Source: Parvibaculum lavamentivorans DS-1
Lineage (GTDB): Bacteria; Pseudomonadota; Alphaproteobacteria; Parvibaculales; Parvibaculaceae
DNA: 64,000 bases
NCBI RefSeq assembly: GCF_000017565.1
Contig: NC_009719.1
Span: forward strand, 1,612,001-1,676,000
Reading direction: 5' to 3'
A model generated the notes under the pieces. That model was not told where the DNA came from. It did not search any database and saw nothing but the letters and a program-made list of their open reading frames with translations. Numbering within the stretch: the stretch's first letter is position 1; every line of letters starts with the position of its first letter. The translations under genes were made by a program, and so were the position numbers. Shown one piece after another: positions 41,004 through 49,332 of this stretch.

Positions 41004-41042
41004 GATCTTTCCTTTGCGTTCGGCCTCGATATTTCTTCTTCT

Positions 41043-41067
41043 CCACCCTCCCGCAGGGGGAGGGTGG
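41043..41067. repeat. GC-rich palindrome between nfeD-type and slipin genes
   Basis: A 10-bp perfect inverted repeat CCACCCTCCC / GGGAGGGTGG with loop GCAGG. The sequence is of the intergenic repeat type common in GC-rich genomes; it may stabilise or terminate part of the operon mRNA. Confidence 0.6.
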
Positions 41068-41083
41068 GGCATTCTTCGCACCG

Positions 41084-42466
41084 TCAGCCGCGCGCTTCGC
41101 TCACGACAAGCGTCAGCCCGTCCATCTCCTCGACGCGCACCAGGCTCTGCGGCGCAAGGCTCAGCGGTCCCCGCGCGTGCCAGCGTTCGCCATGCACGTG
41201 AACCCAGCCTTCGCCCTCCGCCCATTCGAGCACGCGCGCCTCGGCGCCCGTCATCTCTTCCTTCCCCGTCACCACGGGGCGGCCCATGGCGCGCAGCGCA
41301 TAGCCGATGATGACGGCGATGAGGATGGCGCTCGCAATGCCGGTGCCGCCGATGGTCCACCAGGAAAGCTGGAATTCCGGGCTGTCGCTGTCGATGAGGA
41401 TGGCCGAGCCGAAAATGAAGGCGATGAGGCCGCCCGCGCCCAAGGCGCCGAAGGCGGGTGTGAAGGCCTCCGCCGCCATAAGCCCGATGCCGAGCAGGAT
41501 GAGCGCCAGCCCCGCATAATCGAGCGGCAATTCATTGAGCGCGTAAAGCCCGAGCAGCAGGCAGATCGCGCCGAGAATGCCGGGGCCGATGGAGCCGGGA
41601 TTGGAGAGTTCGAAAATAATGCCGTAAACGCCGATCATCATCAGCAGGAAGGCGACATTCGGATTGCTGATGATGGCGAGCACCTGGGTCATGAAGCCCG
41701 GTTCGACATGCTCGATTTGCGCGCCCGCGGTGCGGAGCGTTCTCGGCCCCGCCGCCGTTTCCGTCTCGCGGCCGTCCATTTGCGCCAGCAGATCGTCGAG
41801 GTCGGTGGCGACGATCTCGACCACGCCTTGTTCCAGCGCCGCGCGCGCGCCAATGCTCACGCCTTCGCGCACCGCTTCCTCCGCCCATTCGGCGTTCCGT
41901 CCGTGGCGTTCGGCAAGGCCGGTGATCAGCGCCACGGCGTCGTTCGTCGCCTTCTTCGCCAGCGCCTGGTCGTTCGAGGGCGCGGGCTTTTCCGCGCCGT
42001 CCTCCGGCGTCTCTTCCGGTGCGCCGGGCATGCCGCCGCCGCCCATGGAAACAGGCGTCGCCGCGCCGATATTCGTCCCCGGCGCCATCGCCGCCACATT
42101 CGTCGCATAGACGATATAGGTGCCGGCGCTCGCCGCATGTCCGCCCGCCGGCCAGACATAGCCGGCGACAGGCACTTCGGATGCGAGAATGTCGGAGACG
42201 ATGTCGCGCGTCGAACTGACAAGCCCGCCCGGCGTGTCGATGCGGATGATGAGCACATCCGCCTCGCGCTCTTCCGCCGCCTCGATCGCATCCGAAATCT
42301 GCTTCGCCGTCGCCGGGCCGATAGCGCCCGTCACGGTCGCGACGATGGCAAGCGGCGCCTCCGCTTCCGCCGCAGCGGGCTCGACCGCGTCCTGTCCGGC
42401 AAGCGGCAGCGCCGCGCCGCAGATCGCGAGAAGCGTGAAGAAGAAAAGACGCAACCGGAGAGGCAT
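41084..42466 (-). CDS. NfeD-family membrane-bound serine protease
   Basis: A 460-residue NfeD long form. It has a signal peptide (residues 1-24), then a ClpP-class protease domain (about 35-230): [32 protein letters not shown] with the nucleophile Ser, and [11 protein letters not shown] with the candidate Lys of the Ser-Lys dyad. Residues about 265-385 form a multi-helix membrane region, followed by a C-terminal OB-like NfeD domain. In relatives it cleaves slipin. The ATG at 42466 has GGAAGGAG upstream; longer in-frame extensions run through repeat DNA and are not real. Confidence 0.94.
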   Translation of the reverse strand: MPLRLRLFFFTLLAICGAALPLAGQDAVEPAAAEAEAPLAIVATVTGAIGPATAKQISDAIEAAEEREADVLIIRIDTPGGLVSSTRDIVSDILASEVPVAGYVWPAGGHAASAGTYIVYATNVAAMAPGTNIGAATPVSMGGGGMPGAPEETPEDGAEKPAPSNDQALAKKATNDAVALITGLAERHGRNAEWAEEAVREGVSIGARAALEQGVVEIVATDLDDLLAQMDGRETETAAGPRTLRTAGAQIEHVEPGFMTQVLAIISNPNVAFLLMMIGVYGIIFELSNPGSIGPGILGAICLLLGLYALNELPLDYAGLALILLGIGLMAAEAFTPAFGALGAGGLIAFIFGSAILIDSDSPEFQLSWWTIGGTGIASAILIAVIIGYALRAMGRPVVTGKEEMTGAEARVLEWAEGEGWVHVHGERWHARGPLSLAPQSLVRVEEMDGLTLVVSEARG

Positions 42467-42839
42467 GGCACTCCTTCCCGGATTGTCTCCGGCTTTGTTT
42501 TCGTCGCTCTCCCCAGTCTGCCAAAGCACGGCCGCAATAGCCATGCTTTCCGGCTGCGGTGCTTTGCTTCTGAAAATGGGCCGCAAATCAAGAATAGAAG
42601 TGTCATCCCGGCGAAAGCCGGGACCCATTGGTTCCCTCGGCAAGAACTGTGGTGTGGGGCGATTGCGCTGGGACAGAACTGAAAAGCTGTCAAAGCGATT
42701 TCGCGTGGATTGGGTCCCGGCTTTCGCCGGGATGACATCTGGTTTGTGGCTGAAGGGACGGAGGCTCCGCCGCCCTTGCCGCGCCGCGCAATCGCTCCAT
42801 CTCCCTCCGCATCCAGAGAAACGGCAAGAGGAGATCGCC
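42467..42839. other. 373-base intergenic region with inverted repeat element
   Basis: Divergent spacer between the NfeD and dodecin genes. It holds no credible gene. The main content is the paired palindromic element at 42601-42737. Promoters for both flanking genes must lie here, but I cannot pick clear -10/-35 boxes. Confidence 0.7.
42601..42737. repeat. REP-like paired inverted repeat
   Basis: TGTCATCCCGGCGAAAGC (42601 on) reappears in inverted form at 42711-42737 (GGGTCCCGGCTTTCGCC then GGGATGACA). The arms match over about 26 bp and enclose about 80 bases. Each arm is itself palindromic (CCGGCGAAAGCCGG). This is a short dispersed repeat type frequent in alphaproteobacterial spacers. Confidence 0.75.
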
Positions 42840-43046
42840 ATGTCCGAACATGTCTACAAGGTCGTCGAAATCGTCGGCTCATCGCCGAAAGGCATCGAGG
42901 ATGCGATTTCGAATGCGGTTGAAAAAGCGGGCAAGAGTCTCCGCGAGTTGCGCTGGTTTGAAGTGGTCGAAACGCGCGGCCATATCGAAGGCAGCAAGGT
43001 TGGGCATTACCAGGTGAAGCTCAAAGTCGCCTTCACGCTGGAGTGA
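42840..43046 (+). CDS. dodecin flavin-binding protein
   Basis: A 68-residue dodecin that assembles into a hollow dodecamer storing flavin. It has the full family pattern: [20 protein letters not shown], then [17 protein letters not shown] (Trp of the flavin sandwich) and [18 protein letters not shown] 42840 follows AGGAGAT at good spacing. Monocistronic, with a hairpin terminator candidate after the stop. Confidence 0.95.
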   Translation: MSEHVYKVVEIVGSSPKGIEDAISNAVEKAGKSLRELRWFEVVETRGHIEGSKVGHYQVKLKVAFTLE

Positions 43047-43054
43047 GCCTCCAT

Positions 43055-43090
43055 GCGCCCGGCATCGGGGTGCCGGGCGCCGATCTCTTC
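43055..43090 (+). terminator. candidate terminator of the dodecin gene
   Basis: A 10-bp perfect stem GCGCCCGGCA (43055-43064) / TGCCGGGCGC (43071-43080) followed by a pyrimidine-rich stretch (TCTCTTCCTCT). The U-run is imperfect, hence moderate confidence. Confidence 0.6.
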
Positions 43091-43271
43091 CTCTATTATT
43101 GTTGCGTTTTGCAATATTCGTTAGTTTTCACTCTGTGTAGATAAATGAAATTCAGTTTTCCGTTTCGTGGACGGGAATCAATATAATTTTCCTCCTTGTA
43201 AATACTTGTTTCTTTCCCATTTATAGTACGCGGCGCCTTCTTTCCGGCGGCCGCCTGAAAGGCTCCCCCTC

Positions 43272-43427
43272 ATGATCAGGTATCAGTCGAACCCCGTGCA
43301 GCCCATGCCCGAACCCGCCGCAAAGCCGGCTCCTGCCCCCGCTCCGGCGGAAAAGGCGCCGGTGCTGGCGGAGGATATGGACAAGCGCGACTGTGAAAAG
43401 CTCGGTCCGGTCATTCTCGACGCGTGA
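43272..43427 (+). CDS. possible small ORF, Pro/Ala-rich, unknown
   Basis: A 51-residue frame from ATG 43272: a Pro/Ala-rich middle (AAKPAPAPAPAEKAP), then an acidic-basic end with one Cys (DMDKRDCEKLGPVILDA). No recognised family, no signal peptide, and only a weak ribosome-binding site. It follows an unusually AT-rich stretch (about 43085-43230) that looks promoter-like. It could be spurious. Confidence 0.35.
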   Translation: MIRYQSNPVQPMPEPAAKPAPAPAPAEKAPVLAEDMDKRDCEKLGPVILDA

Positions 43428-43600
43428 GCCTTCGGCCGGGGGCGGGACTTGTCCTGTTTCCGGCCTTTCAATTTTCTATGGAAACTTTTCCCCTCACCGG
43501 CGTTTAACTTCTGCCCGCTTCCCTCCGAGGCGGGTTTCGGCACGCGCGGTCACTCCGGCAGGGCAGGTCCTTCCGGAGGCAATCCTGAAGGAAATCCCAT

Positions 43601-43789
43601 ATGCCTCTTCTCAATTTGATCGTGATCCTGATTGTGATCGGCGTGCTGCTTTGGCTCGTCAACACCTACATCCCAATGGACAGCAAGATCAAAAGCATCC
43701 TGAACATCGTGGTCGTCGTGGCGGTGGTGATCTGGCTGCTTCAGGTCTTCGGCCTGCTCGGCTCGCTGAACGGCATCACCGTCGGCTAG
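43601..43789 (+). CDS. Thivi_2564-family small membrane protein
   Basis: A 62-residue protein made almost wholly of two membrane segments: LLNLIVILIVIGVLLWLVNTY (residues 3-23) and a second at 33-57. The turn YIPMDSKIKSILNIV is the hallmark of this small family of unknown function. Nearby sequence offers GGAGG about 20 bases upstream and AAGGA close to the ATG. Probably monocistronic; the next gene points the other way. Confidence 0.85.
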   Translation: MPLLNLIVILIVIGVLLWLVNTYIPMDSKIKSILNIVVVVAVVIWLLQVFGLLGSLNGITVG

Positions 43790-43812
43790 CGAAAACCATT
43801 CTTCCAAGGCGC

Positions 43813-44250
43813 TCAGTCTTCGGCCGCGCCGATCAGGCTGAGCGCCTCCCGGTATTTCCTCGCCTTCTCTTCCCGCGTTTCTTCCGGTTCATGTTCCAGC
43901 ACGGCGGCAAGGTTGTCGCGAAGGTCGGCGATCTTTACCGGCCGCGCCAGCGCGTTCGCCGCGGCGCGTTTCGCGAAATCGAGATAGGCCTCGCCGTCCC
44001 GCCGCGTCAGCGCATCGACAGCGGCCACCGTCTCCGCATCGCAGCCTTCCGATGCCAGCCGCTCGAAGCTCCAGCCCTCCACATGCTCGACCACATCATG
44101 CAGCGCCGCGACAATGCGCTCCTTCCCGCCGCGCACCGCCAGCACGACGCGCATCACATGCAGCATGTAAGCCTCGCCCGACTTGCTGTCGGTCTCGTCC
44201 CGATGCGCGGCCGCGGCCAGCGCAATGGCTTTCCCGAGCGTCATGGTCAT
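43813..44250 (-). CDS. HD-domain phosphohydrolase (MESH1/SpoT-hydrolase-like)
   Basis: A 145-residue protein with the minimal HD layout of ppGpp/NADPH hydrolases: AIALAAAAHRDETDSKSGEAYMLHVMRV supplies the first His residues, VAALHDVVEH the HD pair, and KIADLRDN the late Asp-containing helix. The size fits stand-alone small alarmone hydrolases. Substrate is inferred only. Two starts 6 bases apart (44250, 44244) are possible. Confidence 0.8.
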   Translation of the reverse strand: MTMTLGKAIALAAAAHRDETDSKSGEAYMLHVMRVVLAVRGGKERIVAALHDVVEHVEGWSFERLASEGCDAETVAAVDALTRRDGEAYLDFAKRAAANALARPVKIADLRDNLAAVLEHEPEETREEKARKYREALSLIGAAED

Positions 44251-44381
44251 CTTTTCGCATCCTTCCGCAACTTTCCGCGCTTCTGCCAGAACGCGCCCGC
44301 GCGCCCTTCGTTCAACCTCGCGCGGGCGTCCGGCTTTCGCTACTCTCCCTTCACAACAAAATATGCAGAGGGAGAGAGACG

Positions 44382-45161
44382 ATGGAACCGATCCGCAAGC
44401 TCAGCCGCTCGATCGCGGGCAAGGTGGCGCTGGTCACGGGCGCAGCGAGCGGCATGGGCCGCGCCACCGCGCATATCTTCGCGGGCGAGGGCGCGAAAGT
44501 CGCCGTGCTGGATCTGAAGCACGATCGTGTCGATGCCGTCGTCGCCGAGATCAAGGCCGAGGGCGGCGAGGCGCATGGCTGGGCGCTCGATGTCGCCGAC
44601 GCCGAAGGGATCGTCCGTGTCGTGAAGGAAGTGGAGGCGCATTTCGGCGGCCTCGATATTCTCGTCAACAATGCCGGCCTCTCGACCTTCCGCGGCATTT
44701 CCGAGCCCGATTATGAAGATGTCTGGACCCTGGCGCTCGACGTGATGCTGACCGCGCATATGCGTTTCGTGCGTGCGGCGCTGCCGTCGCTGAAGAAATC
44801 GGGCGAGGGCCGCATCGTCAACATCGCTTCCACCGAAGGCTTCGGCGCGACGCCCGGCAACTCCACCTATGTCGCCGCCAAGCATGGCGTCATCGGCCTC
44901 ACCCGCGCGCTCGCCGTCGAGCTTGGCCGCGAGGGCGTCACGGTCAACTGCATCTGCCCCGGTCCGATCCGCACCGGCATCACCTCGGAGATACCGGACG
45001 AACATAAAGAGATCTTCGCCAAGCGCCGCGTGCCGCTCCGCCGCTATGGCTTCCCGGAAGAAGTCGCGCATATGACGCTCAGCCTCGTCCTCCCCGCCGC
45101 CTCCTACCTCAACGGCGTCGCCATTCCCGTCGATGGCGGCATGCTGGTGAAGAACGCTTGA
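44382..45161 (+). CDS. SDR-family oxidoreductase
   Basis: A 259-residue classical short-chain dehydrogenase. It has the cofactor motif TGAASGMGRA near residue 20, VNNAGLSTF, Ser in NIASTEG, and catalytic Tyr/Lys in YVAAKHGVIG. The C-terminal LNGVAIPVDGGMLV is typical of FabG-like dehydrogenases. Substrate unknown. ATG 44382 has GGGAGAGAG upstream. It is divergent from the HD gene and stands alone. Confidence 0.9.
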   Translation: MEPIRKLSRSIAGKVALVTGAASGMGRATAHIFAGEGAKVAVLDLKHDRVDAVVAEIKAEGGEAHGWALDVADAEGIVRVVKEVEAHFGGLDILVNNAGLSTFRGISEPDYEDVWTLALDVMLTAHMRFVRAALPSLKKSGEGRIVNIASTEGFGATPGNSTYVAAKHGVIGLTRALAVELGREGVTVNCICPGPIRTGITSEIPDEHKEIFAKRRVPLRRYGFPEEVAHMTLSLVLPAASYLNGVAIPVDGGMLVKNA

Positions 45162-45185
45162 AGTGGAATTTTTAAACTGTCTTTG

Positions 45186-45291
45186 CCGGGCTTGACCCGG
45201 CAATCCAGTAGCCGCGCAAGCGGCGTCCTTCTTCGGAAAACTCTTCTGCGGAGGTTTTCTGGACCCCCGGGTCAAGCCCGGGGGTGACGAG
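45186..45291. repeat. REP-like inverted repeat element
   Basis: CCGGGCTTGACCCGG near 45187-45201 and its inverted counterpart CCGGGTCAAGCCCGG near 45267-45281, with CAATCCAG / CTGGACC on the inner sides. A GCCGC/GCGGC hairpin (45212-45225) lies between. Dispersed-repeat type, different from the one at 42601. Confidence 0.7.
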
Positions 45292-45337
45292 TTGGTGGAG
45301 GGGCATAACAATTTTTATTCAGGGCGATGTAAGAAAT

Positions 45338-45401
45338 TTATCCCCGCCCGGGGATAAGCAGCAGCGTCACGCTCCGCCCGCTTTATCCCCACGGGGGATA
45401 A
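45338..45401. repeat. two TTATCCCC palindromic hairpins
   Basis: TTATCCCCG / CGGGGATAA (45338-45346 / 45349-45357) and TTATCCCC / GGGGATAA (45383-45390 / 45394-45401). Two copies of the same palindrome 45 bases apart, downstream of the SDR gene. They could act as a weak tandem terminator; no U-run follows either. Confidence 0.6.
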
Positions 45402-45463
45402 GCCGGCTCACCGGCAAAATCATCCGTCCACAGATCGAACCTTCACCCGGGCATAAACCGTTT

Positions 45464-45496
45464 ATGACAGTTCAATAACAGTTCGATGACAGTCAG
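45464..45496. repeat. three tandem 11-base repeats
   Basis: ATGACAGTTCA, ATAACAGTTCG and ATGACAGTCAG follow without gaps. The third copy covers the stop codon of the flavoprotein gene on the other strand. Confidence 0.65.
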
Positions 45497-46728
45497 CGCG
45501 TCCGCGCGAGGAATTCACCCGCGCCAAGGCCCGCCGCGCGGCCTGTCGCAAGGCACGCTGTCAGCAGGTAACCCCCTGTAGGCGCTTCCCAATCCAGCAT
45601 TTCGCCTGCCGCGAAAAGGCCAGGGACAGACGTCATATAATCCGTACCAAGATCATCAAGCGCAATGCCGCCCGCACTCGAGATGGCTTCGGCGATCGGT
45701 CGCGGGGCGGTCAGCACCAGCTCCAAGTGCTTGATACGCTTCATCAATTGCGTCGGATCCCAGGGCAGGTCCGGTCCCGCCTCGCGCAGAAGTGCCGCCT
45801 TCACACCCTCTATCCCCGCCACTTTCCGCAGGAAATTCGCCATCGAGCTTTTGCCCTGCGGCCGTTCCAGCTCGCGCACAAGCCGCGCCTCGTCGCGGTC
45901 CGGCGCGAGGTCGATTTTCAGTAAAGCCTTGCCATTGCTCGCGATTTCGTCGCGAAGCGGGCCCGACAGCGCATAGACGGCGCTGCCCTCCACCCCCGTC
46001 TCCGTCACCACGAAGTCGCCTTTGATCCGTGTACCGCCGAATTCGAGCGCAACGGACTTCACGGGGTGGCCTGCGAAGCGCGTCTTCAGGTGCTCGCTCC
46101 AGCTCACCTCGAAGCCGCAATTGGCGGGCTTCAACTCATTGATGCGTATGCCTTTTTCGGCGAGCAGCCTGGTCCATCCGCCGTCCGATCCGAGCCTCGG
46201 CCAGCTCGCCCCGCCCAGTGCCAGCACAGTCGCCGCCGGTGTGAACAGGCGTTCGCCGTCCGGCGTCTCGAAGACGAGCGCGCCGTCATCCGTCCATCCG
46301 CGCCATTTGTGTTTCGTGTGAAAGGTAACGCCCGCGCGGCCAAGTCTTTGAATCCACGCGCGTAACAGCGGCGAGGCCTTCATCTGGCGCGGGAAGATGC
46401 GGTGCGAGCTGCCCTCGAAAGTCTCGATGCCGAGCCCCGCCGCCCAGTCGCGCACATCCTGCGGCGTGAAGGCTTCGAGTGCCGTCCGCAGCTTTTCGCG
46501 CGCATCGCCGAAGCGATTGATAAAGCTCGCGAATTCCTCTCCATGCGTGATGTTGAGGCCGCTCTTCCCGGCCAGCAGAAACTTCCGCGCCAGCGAGGGC
46601 ATGGCGTCGAAGACATGCACCTCCGCCTGTTCGCTCAGCATTTCAGCCGCCATAAGCCCTGCGGGTCCGCCGCCGATAATGGCGGCAAGGGGCTTCGCGC
46701 CGTCGATTTTTTCAGGAGATGCGTTCAC
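45493..46728 (-). CDS. TIGR03862-family flavoprotein (BaiN/HI0933-like)
   Basis: A 411-residue FAD/NAD(P)-binding protein. It has the Rossmann motif AAIIGGGPAGLMAAEML at residues 15-31, the HI0933-type LLAGKSGLNITHGE around 52, SSHRIFPRQMKASPLLRAW, and the C-terminal FAD loop VPGLFAAGEMLDWEAPTGGYLL. The family is of unsettled function; distant relatives reduce unsaturated bile-acid or other alkene substrates. Convergent with the SDR gene, divergent from the YaiI-like gene. Confidence 0.87.
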   Translation of the reverse strand: MNASPEKIDGAKPLAAIIGGGPAGLMAAEMLSEQAEVHVFDAMPSLARKFLLAGKSGLNITHGEEFASFINRFGDAREKLRTALEAFTPQDVRDWAAGLGIETFEGSSHRIFPRQMKASPLLRAWIQRLGRAGVTFHTKHKWRGWTDDGALVFETPDGERLFTPAATVLALGGASWPRLGSDGGWTRLLAEKGIRINELKPANCGFEVSWSEHLKTRFAGHPVKSVALEFGGTRIKGDFVVTETGVEGSAVYALSGPLRDEIASNGKALLKIDLAPDRDEARLVRELERPQGKSSMANFLRKVAGIEGVKAALLREAGPDLPWDPTQLMKRIKHLELVLTAPRPIAEAISSAGGIALDDLGTDYMTSVPGLFAAGEMLDWEAPTGGYLLTACLATGRAAGLGAGEFLARTR

Positions 46729-46778
46729 GCGCGCAAGCTATCATCGGGCATGAACGAAATCAGCAAATCATTGAAAAC

Positions 46779-47237
46779 ATGACCGAAATTTACGTCGATG
46801 CGGATGCCTGCCCGGTCAAGGACGAGGCGGTGAAGGTCGCCGAGCGGCATGGGCTCACCGTCCATATCGTCAGCAATAGCGGCATGCGGCCGACCGGCCA
46901 TCCGCTGGTGAAGCAGGTCGTGGTGCCCGCCGGGCCGGATGTCGCGGATGACTGGATCGCCGAGCGGGCAGGGCCGCAAGACATTGTAATCACTGGCGAT
47001 ATTCCGCTTGCCGCCCGCGCGCTGGAGAAGGGCGCCGCCGCGCTCGGTCATGATGGACGGCCCTTCACGCAGGACAGTATCGGCATGGCGCTCGCCATGC
47101 GCGACCTGATGCGGGAGCTGCGTGAGACGGGTCAGTCGAAGGGCGGCGGTCCTGCCTTTTCGAAGGAGGACCGCTCGCGTTTTCTGCGTTCGCTGGAAGA
47201 CACGGTGCAGGCGATCAGGCGGCGCCCGCCGCCTTGA
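46779..47237 (+). CDS. YaiI/YqxD family protein (DUF188)
   Basis: A 152-residue protein of the widespread DUF188 family. IYVDADACPVKDEAVKVAERH at the start, then VPAGPDVADDWIAERAGPQDIVITGDIPLAARALEKG, is the full signature; the conserved Asp residues suggest a PIN-like nuclease fold, unproven. ATG 46779 gives the normal family start; a GTG/ATG extension at 46719 is not family-like. The 3' end overlaps msrB by 23 bases in convergent orientation. Confidence 0.92.
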   Translation: MTEIYVDADACPVKDEAVKVAERHGLTVHIVSNSGMRPTGHPLVKQVVVPAGPDVADDWIAERAGPQDIVITGDIPLAARALEKGAAALGHDGRPFTQDSIGMALAMRDLMRELRETGQSKGGGPAFSKEDRSRFLRSLEDTVQAIRRRPPP

Positions 47238-47718
47238 ACAGCATCGCAACGCCGTTCATGCAATAGCGTTTTCCGGTTGGCGGCGGGCCATCGTCGAAGA
47301 CATGGCCGAGATGTCCGCCGCAGCGGCGGCAATGGACTTCCGTCCGCGTGATGAAGAGCGAGCGGTCTTCAGAGGTGCCGATGGAATTGTCGAGCGGCGC
47401 ATAGAAGCTCGGCCATCCGGTGCCGCTTTCATATTTCGTTTCCGAGCTGAAGACCGGCAGGTCGCAGCCCGCGCAAGTGTATGTGCCGGCTCGCTTTTCC
47501 TTGTTGAGCGGGCTCGTTCCGGCGCGCTCGGTGCCATGCTCGCGCAGCACGTAATATTGCTCCGGCGTCAGCGCCGCCTTCCATTCATCCGCGGTCTTCG
47601 TCACCTCGAAGCTACCGTTTTCACTGGCGTTTCCATTGCCGCCGCGCGCCATCAGCCCTGCCGCTGCAAGAACGCCCGCAATCGCCGTGCTGCCGAAAAA
47701 CATGCGTCGTGACATCAT
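47215..47718 (-). CDS. msrB: exported methionine-R-sulfoxide reductase
   Basis: Repairs the R form of methionine sulfoxide. The 167-residue product has a twin-arginine-like N terminus (MMSRRMFFGSTAIAG), suggesting Tat export to the periplasm. The MsrB domain follows: zinc pairs CAGCD and CRRCGGHLGHVFDDG, and catalytic Cys in RYCMNGVAM. It is placed 3 bases after msrA, so the two form a periplasmic methionine-repair operon. Both proteins carry signals, consistent with joint export. Confidence 0.94.
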   Translation of the reverse strand: MMSRRMFFGSTAIAGVLAAAGLMARGGNGNASENGSFEVTKTADEWKAALTPEQYYVLREHGTERAGTSPLNKEKRAGTYTCAGCDLPVFSSETKYESGTGWPSFYAPLDNSIGTSEDRSLFITRTEVHCRRCGGHLGHVFDDGPPPTGKRYCMNGVAMLFKAAGAA

Positions 47719-47721
47719 TTC

Positions 47722-48360
47722 CTACTCCTCATGGCGGCCCGCCTCGTCGCCCCAGAGCTGCTCGAGCCGCGCGTCGCGGCCGCAGCCCCAGCGGTAATAG
47801 GCATAGCGGACCGGGTTCTTCAGATAATAATCCTGGTGATAGGTCTCGGCCGGATAAAAGGGTCCGGCCTTGGTGATCTCCGTGACAACCGGCTTTGGAA
47901 TGCGGCCCGAGGCGTCGAGCTCTGCCTTCGATTTTTCCGCCAGCTGCCGCTGTTCCTCGTCGAGATAGAAAATCGCACTGCGATACTGGCTGCCGACATC
48001 GCAGAACTGCGCGTCCTTGCGGATCGGGTCGATATTCTGCCAGAAAACATGAAGCAACTGCTCGTAGCTGACCTTTGAAGGGTCGTAGACGACCTTCACG
48101 GCTTCCGCATGTCCGGTGCCGCCGGCGGAAACTTCCTTGTAGGTCGGGTTCGCCTTCATGCCGCCGGTATAGCCCGACGTCGTGCTGATGACGCCTTCGG
48201 TCTTGTCGAAGGGCGGTTCCATGCACCAGAAGCAGCCGCCCGCGAAGATCGCCACGGCTTCCTTGTTCGAGGTTTCCTGCGCATGGGCCGCGCCGAAACC
48301 CGTCAGAACGAGGAGCACGAGGCCGAGCAGGAATACGAAACGGTTCACGTCAAGCTCCAT
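47722..48360 (-). CDS. msrA: exported methionine-S-sulfoxide reductase
   Basis: Repairs the S form of methionine sulfoxide. The 212-residue product has a Sec-type signal peptide (hydrophobic core residues 7-21, cut near AHA-QE). The catalytic motif GGCFWCMEPPF has its active Cys at 43. VSAGGTGHAEAVKVVYDP and FWQNIDPIRKDAQFCDVGSQYRSAIFY are family blocks, and the resolving region is near the C terminus (YRWGCGRD). First gene of the msrA-msrB operon. Confidence 0.95.
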   Translation of the reverse strand: MELDVNRFVFLLGLVLLVLTGFGAAHAQETSNKEAVAIFAGGCFWCMEPPFDKTEGVISTTSGYTGGMKANPTYKEVSAGGTGHAEAVKVVYDPSKVSYEQLLHVFWQNIDPIRKDAQFCDVGSQYRSAIFYLDEEQRQLAEKSKAELDASGRIPKPVVTEITKAGPFYPAETYHQDYYLKNPVRYAYYRWGCGRDARLEQLWGDEAGRHEE

Positions 48361-48543
48361 CCGTTGTCAGGCAGGTGCTCCCTTCGGGAGGTATGTCCTG
48401 TTTCTCTTACGAAGATATAGGACGATCCCGCCGCGCCCGGCTTCACTTTGCAGTCACGTCTTTGCGAGCATGTCCACATGGACGGCATGGGTATGGGGGA
48501 GTAGCATGAACGCTGCCGCTGGAAAGCCTTGGGAGGGGTGGGG

Positions 48544-49332
48544 ATGAGTGTTTTGCTGGAGAAAACGGCCCTTGTGCCGGGCGCATCGCACGGTGTCCGC
48601 CGCATCCGCGCGGACGAGCCTTGGCGCTGGCTTGCGGCGGGATGGGCGGACATGCGGGCCGTGCCCTCGATCAGCCTCGCTTACGGCTTCGTTTTCTTCC
48701 TCATCTCGCTGTCGCTTGCGGGCCTGCTTTTTCTTTTCAAGCTCGGGGCCTTCCTTCCCGTCATGGCAGCAGGCTTCCTGCTTCTCGGGCCGATGCTCGC
48801 CGTCGGACTTTACGAGGCGAGCCGCCGCCTGGAGGCCGGGCTTCCCGTCCGTTTCGCCGATGTCGCCTTTGTTTCGACGCGCAACCTCACGCAGCTCGCC
48901 TTTCTCGGTGCGATGCTGATGGGCGCGATGATCGTCTGGCTGCAGATCGCGGGCTGGCTCTTCGCGCTTTTTTACGGCCCGGTCGGCTTGCCGCCGCTTT
49001 CCGCCTTTATCCCCGCCCTGCTGCTGACATCGCGCGGCCTCACGCTTCTCGTCGTCGGCACTGCGGCGGGCGCGGTGCTGGCCTTCGTCGTTTTTTCGAT
49101 TTCCGCGATTTCGGCGCCGCTGCTTCTTGCGCGCGATATAGACGCGGTGACGGCGGTCCTCACCAGCATCGAGGCGGTGCGCCATAATTTCTGGCCGATG
49201 CTGCTCTGGGCGTGGATCGTGACGCTGCTGACGGCCTTCGGCATTGCGAGCGGGTTTCTCGGCCTCGTCGTCATCTTCCCGCTGCTCGGCCATGCCACAT
49301 GGCATGCGCATCGGGCGCTTGCGGGTTCCTAA
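48544..49332 (+). CDS. DUF2189 membrane protein
   Basis: A 262-residue polytopic membrane protein. A short cytoplasmic N terminus with RRIRADEPWRWLAAGWADM is followed by about six hydrophobic segments including SISLAYGFVFFLISLSLAGLLF. HATWHAHRAL closes the protein and marks the DUF2189 family. Function unknown; it often neighbours respiratory oxidase genes, as here. ATG 48544 has GGGAGGGG upstream. It overlaps the ccoS 3' end by 4 bases on the other strand. Confidence 0.85.
   Translation: MSVLLEKTALVPGASHGVRRIRADEPWRWLAAGWADMRAVPSISLAYGFVFFLISLSLAGLLFLFKLGAFLPVMAAGFLLLGPMLAVGLYEASRRLEAGLPVRFADVAFVSTRNLTQLAFLGAMLMGAMIVWLQIAGWLFALFYGPVGLPPLSAFIPALLLTSRGLTLLVVGTAAGAVLAFVVFSISAISAPLLLARDIDAVTAVLTSIEAVRHNFWPMLLWAWIVTLLTAFGIASGFLGLVVIFPLLGHATWHAHRALAGS

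Larger units (their letters stand above)
45162..45492. other. 331-base spacer packed with palindromes and short tandem repeats
   Basis: Between convergent SDR and flavoprotein genes. Contents in order: a paired inverted element with CCGGGCTTGACCCGG cores (45186-45291); two TTATCCCC hairpins (45338-45357, 45383-45401); a small GCCGG/CCGGC hairpin (45402-45414); and three 11-base direct repeats (45464-45496). No gene seen. Confidence 0.75.

Noticed and set aside
45338-45496. Chromosomal or plasmid origin of replication
   Set aside because: Palindromes and short repeats only; no true TTATCCACA DnaA boxes and no dnaA, rep or par genes nearby.
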